From NCBI GenBank assembly GCA_030589605.1, contig JAUUVJ010000148.1, positions 1-8,769 of the forward strand: DNA of 8,769 nucleotides, given 5' to 3'. Under the pieces are notes generated by a model, which ran no database searches, was not told where the DNA came from, and was given only the letters and a program-made list of their open reading frames with translations. Shown in pieces: positions 1 through 4,898 of the stretch. The first letter of the stretch is position 1. Each line of letters begins with the position of its first letter. The position numbers and the translations under genes are program-made. This stretch comes from Candidatus Hodarchaeota archaeon (GTDB lineage: Archaea > Asgardarchaeota > Heimdallarchaeia > Hodarchaeales > Hodarchaeaceae).

Positions 1-1
1 A

Positions 2-88
2 ATAGCGGCCAAACTTTATGAGGAATTACTAGGTATTCAGTATGGCCGAAAAAAGGATCCTTATGGTTGGATTGTCAAAGTAGAATAG
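2..88 (+). CDS. 3' end of an unidentified gene (28 codons visible)
   Basis: Only the carboxy end is inside the window, in the frame beginning at base 2 and ending at the TAG at 86-88. The visible 28 residues look like real protein: a helical start (AAKLYEELLG) followed by a basic and aromatic tail (YGRKKDPYGWIVKVE), with no stop before the TAG. The other plus-strand frame checked (base 1) hits a TGA within seven codons. A T-rich tract at 103-117 follows the stop, as expected at the end of a transcription unit. I do not recognise the family from so short a piece; the function is unknown. Confidence 0.6.
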   Translation: MAAKLYEELLGIQYGRKKDPYGWIVKVE

Positions 89-102
89 TAATTTCATTAC
101 CA

Positions 103-117
103 CTTTTTCTCTTTTTT
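103..117 (+). terminator. T-rich tract after the partial gene
   Basis: A run of 13 T and C residues broken only by C (TTTTT, then TTTTTT) starts 15 nt after the TAG stop at 88. Archaeal RNA polymerase commonly terminates at T-rich tracts without a hairpin, so this is a plausible terminator for the partial gene. No strong stem precedes it, although a GTAAT/ATTAC pair lies at 88-92 and 96-100. Confidence 0.4.
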
Positions 118-220
118 ATGATTCAACCAAATATTTTTCAATGATCCATTAGATAAACTTTTATTTTCTTTTATGGGGGGAAGTAAAATTGCTGAAGTAT
201 AAACTAAGGAAGGATTATCA

Positions 221-541
221 ATGAGCTTCATAGATTTAGACAAAATAAACAAAAAAGAAATAGTTCCAGGATTTGAAGGAAAATTCATCCATACAGATAA
301 TATGACTGTGGTATACTGGAACATCAAAGCTGGATCTCAACTTCCAGAGCACTCACATCATAATGAGCAGATTACAACAATTATTGAAGGAGAATTTGTG
401 TTAACTAGTGAAGGTGAAACTAGAAACGTAAAACCAGGTGATGTTGCAATTTTTCCTTCGAATGTGAAACATTCTGGGAAAGCACTCACTGATTGTTATA
501 TTATGGATGTTTTTTACCCAGTAAGAGAAGATTATAAATGA
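221..541 (+). CDS. Single-domain cupin, KdgF-like
   Basis: A 106-aa protein, the usual size of a one-domain cupin, probably cytosolic (no signal or membrane segment). Cupin motif 1 is seen at residues 38-58 (G38, H44, H46, E49, Q50, G57) and motif 2 at 72-86 (PGD at 72-74, P79, H84). H44, H46, Q50 and H84 would be the metal ligands. The tail D96-V-F98-Y-P100-V-R102-E-D-Y matches the D-x-F-x-P-x-R signature of KdgF-type cupins, which linearise unsaturated uronates released from pectin or alginate. That assignment is inference: no uronate catabolic gene is visible nearby, and the wider cupin_2 family has many roles. The ATG is preceded by a purine-rich GGAAGGA about 5 nt upstream. It appears to be transcribed alone, since a promoter and operator region follows it. 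Confidence 0.88.
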   Translation: MSFIDLDKINKKEIVPGFEGKFIHTDNMTVVYWNIKAGSQLPEHSHHNEQITTIIEGEFVLTSEGETRNVKPGDVAIFPSNVKHSGKALTDCYIMDVFYPVREDYK

Positions 542-580
542 GATTCTTTCAATTTTAGAGCATTTTCCGAAATAGTCATA

Positions 581-588
581 CTTAAATA
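581..588 (+). promoter_or_regulatory. TATA box of the regulator/PH operon
   Basis: CTTAAATA lies 71 nt before the ATG of the Tfx-like gene, inside a 118-nt gap after the cupin stop. It has the form of an archaeal TATA element, and the CGAAA at 568-572 upstream is purine-rich as BRE sequences are, though not adjacent. Start of transcription would be expected about 25 nt downstream, near 610-613, which falls inside the repeat cluster at 590-644. Confidence 0.45.
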
Positions 589-589
589 C

Positions 590-644
590 TGGTAATTGTT
601 ACCGTCAATTGGTAATAGTTAAATAAAAGTAGTAACTATCACCT
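590..644 (+). promoter_or_regulatory. Three-site repeat cluster, candidate operator (or 5' leader hairpin)
   Basis: Three related 12-mers are seen: TGGTAATTGTTA at 590-601, TGGTAATAGTTA at 610-621 (11 of 12 identical, offset exactly 20 bp) and, on the other strand, AGGTGATAGTTA reading 644 to 633. The second and third form an inverted repeat with 10 of 11 pairs and an 11-nt loop. The first copy also contains its own inverted repeat, GGTAA/TTACC (591-595 and 599-603). The cluster lies between the TATA box and the start of a DNA-binding protein gene, the classic place for an autoregulatory operator. If transcription starts near 610, the inverted pair would also fold at the 5' end of the mRNA, so an RNA role is possible. 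Confidence 0.5.
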
Positions 645-659
645 GAAGTTGAGTAAAGC

Positions 660-1127
660 ATGGATCAGAAACCGGAATTTTTAACGGATTACGAATTTAG
701 TGTACTCCAGTTAAACAATGAAGGCTTTAAGATCAAAGATATCGCTACCAAGCTTGAGAAAAAAGAGGGAAATATCAGAAAGACTAAAGTAGTAGTCCGA
801 AAGAAAATCGAAAAAGAACTTCAAAAAACCGCTAGAAGTCTACGATTAGACCGTGATATTTCTAATATGCCAAAAGACGCGGGTTTATTAATCGGATTTG
901 ATTGGATTCACAATACTAAAGTTTTCTTGATTTTTACTTTTACCCAAGGAATAATTGCTTGGTGGGAACATGAATGTAAGACAGAGGAATGTCTCAAACG
1001 CAATCGTGAAACTCTTGACTTAATTTGCAGTGAAAGGAGCATCCAATTAACTTTAGAAGAAGAAAAATTATCAATTCGCAAACAATTCCTCAAGGTTATA
1101 GATATTATCCAAAAAAACAAGGAATAG
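660..1127 (+). CDS. Tfx-like helix-turn-helix transcriptional regulator
   Basis: A 155-aa protein. Residues 7-62 (FLTDYEFSVLQL...) have the layout of Tfx-family archaeal regulators, which use a sigma-region-4/LuxR-like HTH: a 'LT..E..VL.L...G....DIA..L' start, recognition helix at about 35-50, then a basic helix and 'ARSLRL'. Tfx of Methanothermobacter binds near the fmdECB promoter. The carboxy half (72-155) has a hydrophobic core and W101-W102 followed by H104, C106, C111 and C123, possibly a metal or redox sensor; this part I do not recognise. It leads an operon, with the next ATG 6 nt after its stop, and is preceded by a three-site repeat cluster that suggests autoregulation. The ATG at 660 has no strong Shine-Dalgarno. 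The family assignment rests on motif reading only. Confidence 0.7.
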   Translation: MDQKPEFLTDYEFSVLQLNNEGFKIKDIATKLEKKEGNIRKTKVVVRKKIEKELQKTARSLRLDRDISNMPKDAGLLIGFDWIHNTKVFLIFTFTQGIIAWWEHECKTEECLKRNRETLDLICSERSIQLTLEEEKLSIRKQFLKVIDIIQKNKE

Positions 1128-1133
1128 AAGTAC

Positions 1134-1823
1134 ATGAATCAAGTTACAATCATTAAACCTGAAGATGGAGAAGGTGTTTATCCTGCACCTGAAATAAGAA
1201 GAATTTATCCTGTAAATAAATTACTAATCAAATTTTATCTTACCTCCTTCGTTATATGGCTCATAATTGGAATTGGAATTATGGGGTTATACACGTTCAT
1301 CTCTATGATTTCACAATTTGAAAGTTCATCTTCAGAACCACTACTCCCTCCATACGTTATGAATATGTTCGTAGCACTGTTTTGGATTAGTAGTATTGTA
1401 ATAATCCCCCCATTAATTATCATCCTATATATTTATGTTAATAGTATGGAATTTATTGTCCATGGGGATGAAATTATTGTCAAGAAAGGTGTATTCAATA
1501 AAACCATTAAGTATTGCCCTTTTCGTACTATCACAAACATTTCTACGACTGCTGGACCCTTTGACAGACTTTTTGGTATTGGATGTGTAAACATAGAGAC
1601 AGCTGGAAAGAGTGCTACCTCTAATAGTCCTGAGGAAAAACTTGAAGGCTTACCATTGTTCCATGAAATTCGTGATTACATCCTAAATCAACTTCGAACT
1701 TATGACCCTTCCAAAAGCAGAGGGGTCACTTTTGAAGCATTTAATGATTTGCAAGAACTGAAAAATGAGACATTAAATGAATTAAAAGAGATTAAACAGC
1801 TTTTGAAAAAACTAAAATGGTGA
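1134..1823 (+). CDS. Membrane-anchored bacterial-PH (DUF304/YdbS-like) protein, first of a tandem pair
   Basis: A 229-aa membrane protein with two membrane spans at about residues 34-58 and 78-102, then a bacterial PH (bPH2, DUF304) domain at about 104-188, expected on the cytosolic face. The family pattern is clear: 'EIIVKKGVFNK', 'PFRTITNIS', 'DRLFGIGCVNIETAG'. The last 30 residues (200-229) form an acidic-basic amphipathic helix with leucine spacing suitable for a coiled coil. The next gene encodes a paralog, with the PH part well over half identical. Such proteins occur as pairs in bacteria (YdbS/YdbT of Bacillus, part of the sigma-W envelope-stress regulon); their biochemical role is not settled. 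It starts 6 nt after the regulator stop, so it is cotranscribed. The loop between the spans (61-75) is serine and acid rich and would be outside. Confidence 0.85.
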   Translation: MNQVTIIKPEDGEGVYPAPEIRRIYPVNKLLIKFYLTSFVIWLIIGIGIMGLYTFISMISQFESSSSEPLLPPYVMNMFVALFWISSIVIIPPLIIILYIYVNSMEFIVHGDEIIVKKGVFNKTIKYCPFRTITNISTTAGPFDRLFGIGCVNIETAGKSATSNSPEEKLEGLPLFHEIRDYILNQLRTYDPSKSRGVTFEAFNDLQELKNETLNELKEIKQLLKKLKW

Positions 1824-1824
1824 T
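1819..1824 (+). promoter_or_regulatory. Shine-Dalgarno GGTGAT fixing a GTG start
   Basis: GGTGAT overlaps the TGG and TGA end of the upstream gene and lies 5 nt before the GTG at 1830. It is complementary to the 3' end of archaeal 16S rRNA (GGATCACCTCC). It supports the GTG as the true start and shows tight translational linkage of the two PH genes. Confidence 0.7.
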
Positions 1825-1829
1825 ATAAA

Positions 1830-2513
1830 GTGAATTATAAAAATTACTACAAAGAATATTTTGAAGAAGGTGTCCCATTCTATCCACTATCAGCATTTCG
1901 CAATAAATTATTTCTTACTTGCTTTACTGTATGGATAGTAATCACTTGTGTGATATATGGATTTGCAACCGTGATTTTATTTTTTATTTCTATTGATGAC
2001 GACCCTTCAGACCGTCTGATGAGCGAATGGTTTCAAGCTAATAGCTTAGGCTTATCTAGCATATATCTACTTATCAGTCTTGCATTAATAATTCCAATTG
2101 CACTCTTAATTGTTTTCTATGTTCGAAGTATTGAATTCCGTATTGAAAAAACTGAAGTAATAGTCAAAAAGGGAATTATTAATAAAATGGAAAAACATAT
2201 TCCATTTAGAACTATTACAAATGTTAGTTCACGATATGGGGTTTATGATAGAATATTAGGAATTGGAACAGTGCAAATAGAAACTGCTGGAAAATCAGGA
2301 CAACATTCTGGGCCAGAAGCGAAAATTGAGGGAATTTCTAATTTTTTTGAAGTCAGAGATATAATTCTCAATCAATTAAGAAAATTCCGTTCTAGTTATG
2401 CAACAACGACTGAAATTGAACAGCCCTCATTTGAATCTTATCCTCCTGAAGGCCAGTTTTACAAAGATTTACTATTTGAGTTAAAAGAAATTAAGGAAAT
2501 TTTATCGAAATAA
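1830..2513 (+). CDS. Membrane-anchored bacterial-PH (DUF304/YdbS-like) protein, second of a tandem pair
   Basis: A 227-aa paralog of the preceding protein with the same plan. Membrane spans lie at about 29-53 and 75-98, and the bPH2 domain at about 100-184 carries 'EVIVKKGIINK', 'PFRTITNVS', 'DRILGIGTVQIETAGKS' and ends in 'RDIILNQLR'. A linker of low conservation (187-207) leads to a carboxy helix whose 'ELKEIK' core is identical to that of its neighbour, so the two may pair through this helix as well as through the membrane. The start is GTG with a good Shine-Dalgarno; the next in-frame Met (residue 64) would remove the first span. It is the last gene of its operon: a C-run/T-run tract follows the stop at once. 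The role is inferred to be membrane or envelope stress; the ligand is unknown. Confidence 0.85.
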   Translation: MNYKNYYKEYFEEGVPFYPLSAFRNKLFLTCFTVWIVITCVIYGFATVILFFISIDDDPSDRLMSEWFQANSLGLSSIYLLISLALIIPIALLIVFYVRSIEFRIEKTEVIVKKGIINKMEKHIPFRTITNVSSRYGVYDRILGIGTVQIETAGKSGQHSGPEAKIEGISNFFEVRDIILNQLRKFRSSYATTTEIEQPSFESYPPEGQFYKDLLFELKEIKEILSK

Positions 2514-2537
2514 TTCCCCTTCTTTTTCTTTTTCTTT
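2514..2537 (+). terminator. C-run/T-run terminator after the PH pair
   Basis: An unbroken 24-nt pyrimidine tract starts right after the TAA: CCCC, then T-rich runs separated by single C residues. There is no preceding stem. T-rich tracts of this kind are sufficient for archaeal termination. A very similar tract follows the second ABC permease at 6214-6231. Confidence 0.55.
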
Positions 2538-2603
2538 GAATAACAACTGAAAGATTTCTTAATTAGATAGAGGAGTTTCTTTAATTACTTCCGCTAAAAA
2601 TTA

Positions 2604-2611
2604 TTTTAAAA
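2604..2611 (+). promoter_or_regulatory. Possible TATA element of the ABC operon
   Basis: TTTTAAAA in an AT-rich gap of 230 nt between the PH operon and the ABC ATPase. If used, transcription would begin near 2633, inside the 2631-2651 palindrome, leaving a leader of about 110 nt. A second candidate, CTTAAGTT at 2675-2682, would give a shorter leader. The choice cannot be made from sequence alone. Confidence 0.25.
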
Positions 2612-2630
2612 ACTTGAAATTTTTGAGGTA

Positions 2631-2651
2631 ATTAACAGATCCAGTGTTAAT
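2631..2651. promoter_or_regulatory. 7-bp inverted repeat, possible operator upstream of the ABC operon
   Basis: The arms ATTAACA (2631-2637) and TGTTAAT (2645-2651) are perfect inverted repeats around a 7-nt centre (GATCCAG). The 14-bp centre-to-centre spacing is suitable for a dimeric regulator. It sits 20 nt after a TATA-like element and 93 nt before the ATPase start. The left flank GGTAATT (2627-2633) also matches the core of the 590-644 sites, though weakly. Confidence 0.35.
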
Positions 2652-2731
2652 ATTTTACGTATCACTACTATCTACTTAAGTTATTATTCTATTAATAAGA
2701 GAATTTAGTAAGAAAAAGAACAAAAAATATC

Positions 2732-2737
2732 GGTGAT
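2732..2737 (+). promoter_or_regulatory. Shine-Dalgarno GGTGAT fixing a TTG start
   Basis: GGTGAT ends 6 nt before the TTG at 2744 and is the only good ribosome-binding site in reach of the ATPase reading frame. It is the reason for choosing the TTG; the first in-frame ATG is at residue 76, beyond the Walker A motif. Confidence 0.7.
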
Positions 2738-2743
2738 AAAATA

Positions 2744-3556
2744 TTGGACATTATAGAAATTGAAAACGTTACAAAGAAGTTTAAGGATAACATTGCTCTC
2801 GATAATGTTTCTCTTCGTATTAGAAAAGGAGAAGTTCTTGGATTACTTGGCCCTAATGGTGCAGGTAAGACCACTCTTATCAGAATATTGATAGGACTAA
2901 TAAAACCAACCTCAGGAACCGCTTTTGTTACTTATAACGGAAACAAGTACGATGTCAAGAAAGATATTATGGAGATCAGAAAAAAAGCAAGTCTTTTACC
3001 TCAGGAAGCAGAAGTTTACGAAAATCTAACTGCAAAAGAAAATATTCTTTACTATGGCCGAATTTTCGGAACTCCTAATGGAGAAGCAAAAAGACGAACT
3101 GAAGAACTGATAGATATGATTGGGTTAAGAGGGCGTGAAAATGACCTCACCAAAGAATTTTCTGGTGGAATGAAGCGTAAAGTACTTGTTGCACGTGCTC
3201 TTGTGATGGATCCTGATCTTATCTTTCTTGATGAACCTACTACTGGGATTGACATTCTTGGAGCTCGTACGGTTCGGAATCTCATTAAAAAGTTATCTAA
3301 AGAAATGCATAAGACAATCATACTGACTACACATGATCTATCAGAAGTATCTGAACTCTGTGATAGAGTTGGTATTCTTGTCAAAGGAAAATTAGTAGCA
3401 CTTGGTACACCTGATGAATTGGAGGAAAAGTTCCAAAAAGCAGGTTTCGAAGATGTATTCATTGGTTTAGCTACAGGTGAAGGGGTACTGGAAGGAGATA
3501 TTAGTACTCCTAAAGTAAAAACGAATCTAATATCCCGTATTTTAAAAAAACGGTGA
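2744..3556 (+). CDS. ABC transporter ATP-binding protein (ABC-2 exporter class)
   Basis: A 270-aa nucleotide-binding subunit that powers the two permeases encoded just downstream. Walker A is GPNGAGKTT at 36-44, the Q-loop is Q87, the signature FSGGMKRK is at 139-146, Walker B 'LIFLDEP' is at 159-165, the D-loop is at 168-170 (GID) and the H-loop is H197; all catalytic residues are intact. The order and the LLGPNGAGKTT/FSGGM style are those of NatA/DrrA/CcmA-type exporters, not of importers. The tail after about 225 ends in a basic stretch (LKKR) and lacks the longer extension of DrrA-like proteins. The start is TTG with a good GGTGAT site. The stop overlaps the ribosome-binding site of the first permease and the gap is 4 nt, so expression is coupled. 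The substrate is not readable from this subunit. Confidence 0.95.
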   Translation: MDIIEIENVTKKFKDNIALDNVSLRIRKGEVLGLLGPNGAGKTTLIRILIGLIKPTSGTAFVTYNGNKYDVKKDIMEIRKKASLLPQEAEVYENLTAKENILYYGRIFGTPNGEAKRRTEELIDMIGLRGRENDLTKEFSGGMKRKVLVARALVMDPDLIFLDEPTTGIDILGARTVRNLIKKLSKEMHKTIILTTHDLSEVSELCDRVGILVKGKLVALGTPDELEEKFQKAGFEDVFIGLATGEGVLEGDISTPKVKTNLISRILKKR

Positions 3557-3557
3557 T
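3552..3557 (+). promoter_or_regulatory. Shine-Dalgarno GGTGAT overlapping the ATPase stop
   Basis: GGTGAT contains the TGA stop of the ATPase gene (3554-3556) and lies 3 nt before the ATG of the first permease at 3561. This is a stop/Shine-Dalgarno overlap typical of translational coupling, and the same arrangement is seen at 1819-1824. Confidence 0.65.
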
Positions 3558-3560
3558 ATC

Positions 3561-4883
3561 ATGAGTAAAGTAAAACAAACATATTCTCTTGTTAAGCAGG
3601 AATTACGATCTGCAAGTAGAACTCGTTATATTATTATCAGTTTTGTATTGTTACCCTTGATAATGTGGGGGTTTCAGGGAGGATTACAGATGTTTATGGG
3701 CGTGTCTTTGTCATCTACGCAAGAGGGAGAAACGATTTATGTTGTGAATGCTGATTTGGGTAATGAAACCATTAATTATGGAGCATTATTTGTTGACTAT
3801 CTTAAAACTAGCTCCAAAGATAATGATTCTTTGCTTAAAGGGGCAGTCATAAATGACACGTTGTACGCAAATGAGAATTTTTCGTCGTTAATGGCGATGG
3901 TAAATGACCCAGAGGTTGCTAGTAAAGTAATGCCATTGATTTTTATCCCTGAGAACTTTACATCGGTGTTTAATGAATTTAACTACACCTCAAACCGAGT
4001 TGCTCCCGTAGTGAAAATGTATACACTTCCTGGAGGTCTTATTGGATCAGAATTTCTTCAAGCGGGTGTGGGAATGATTCTATCGCAGCCTCCCTTCACA
4101 GAAGTAATTTTTGTGAAAGCAGTAAACCTATCACCGATAACAGTCACCTTTCCTGGTGAGGAGGCTGTTGCTAGTGGTTTTGGAGCTGGATTTATTGGAT
4201 TCATATCTATAATGATTGCTGTCATGGCCCCTGCTCCTTTCGTATCTACAAGTTTTGCAGGTGAAAGGGAAAAGAAAACCATGGAATCTTTACTAGCTCT
4301 ACCTATTTCTCGCTTCAACATTCTTCTTGGGAAGTTATTAGCAGGTATGGTGTTAGTTACGATTTTTGCAGTAATGAACATGGTTGGACTTATGGGATTT
4401 TCATTTATTCTAGGGATGGCTGATTCTGCTGGTCCTGGCGGTGTTAACATCTCAGAAGTATATTCAATTGATCTTACCTTTGGTCTTTTGCTACTCATTG
4501 GAATATCCATGTTTCTCTCCGCATTTGTCGCCATCGGAATAGGAATTTCCATTGCTAGTTTGACAAAGGACGTTAGATCAGCAGAATCGTTATATACAAT
4601 GTTGATGATGGTTCCCGCCATAATCGTAGGAATGACTTCGATGATTGGTGGACTACCTGAACTGTCATTTGGTGGCACAGGAATATTTCTCTATATCATT
4701 CCTTGGTCGCATGCGGTAGCAATTTTGCAGAAAGGTATGTATCCACAAACATATGCCTCGAGTGCTTTAACAGGTAGTATTGCGACAGATTTAATTTTCC
4801 ATCTTGGATACTTAGTCGTCGTTATCCTTATCTCGATATATATTGCCTCACGAGTCTTTGAGCGTGAAAGCATTCTTACTTGA
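3561..4883 (+). CDS. ABC-2 type exporter permease, first paralog
   Basis: A 440-aa integral membrane subunit resembling NatB-type ABC-2 permeases. The first span is at about 22-46, then an outer domain of about 155 residues (47-204), then spans at about 206-229, 254-285, 306-334, 345-364 (with a re-entrant hydrophobic stretch at 374-390) and 410-429. The cytosolic coupling segment GEREKKTMESLLALPISR (234-251) is the family hallmark that contacts the ATPase. The outer domain carries six N-x-S/T sequons (N68, N98, N106, N132, N141, N189) and a seventh (N296) lies in the next outer loop, as expected for a glycosylated archaeal surface protein. It is followed 15 nt later by a paralog, so the transporter is probably a heterodimer with one ATPase gene supplying both nucleotide sites. 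The substrate is unknown; sodium, lipid or peptide export are all possible. Confidence 0.92.
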   Translation: MSKVKQTYSLVKQELRSASRTRYIIISFVLLPLIMWGFQGGLQMFMGVSLSSTQEGETIYVVNADLGNETINYGALFVDYLKTSSKDNDSLLKGAVINDTLYANENFSSLMAMVNDPEVASKVMPLIFIPENFTSVFNEFNYTSNRVAPVVKMYTLPGGLIGSEFLQAGVGMILSQPPFTEVIFVKAVNLSPITVTFPGEEAVASGFGAGFIGFISIMIAVMAPAPFVSTSFAGEREKKTMESLLALPISRFNILLGKLLAGMVLVTIFAVMNMVGLMGFSFILGMADSAGPGGVNISEVYSIDLTFGLLLLIGISMFLSAFVAIGIGISIASLTKDVRSAESLYTMLMMVPAIIVGMTSMIGGLPELSFGGTGIFLYIIPWSHAVAILQKGMYPQTYASSALTGSIATDLIFHLGYLVVVILISIYIASRVFERESILT

Positions 4884-4886
4884 AAA

Positions 4887-4890
4887 GGAG
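4887..4890 (+). promoter_or_regulatory. Shine-Dalgarno GGAG of the second permease
   Basis: AAGGAGATGA lies between the stop of the first permease (TGA 4881-4883) and the ATG at 4899, with 8 nt spacing from GGAG. A nearer ATG at 4891 is out of frame and ends at once in a short frame, so 4899 is the start. Confidence 0.6.
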
Positions 4891-4898
4891 ATGAAAAA

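Noticed and set aside
97..327. A minus-strand frame overlapping the cupin start
   Set aside because: It overlaps the cupin's amino end and its promoter region, and has no promoter or ribosome-binding site of its own that I can see.
908..1135. A minus-strand frame opposite the regulator
   Set aside because: It is antisense to the carboxy half of the Tfx-like gene, with a translation that is not protein-like.
3052..3462. A 136-codon minus-strand frame opposite the ABC ATPase
   Set aside because: It is opposite the Walker B and signature region of an intact ATPase; the translation is rich in Ser, Arg and Pro and looks like a shadow.
4058..4678. A long minus-strand open frame (206 codons) opposite the first permease
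   Set aside because: It is antisense to a well-supported permease, has a proline/isoleucine/asparagine-rich translation without domain features, and a similar antisense frame lies at the same place in the paralog, as expected from shared sense codons.
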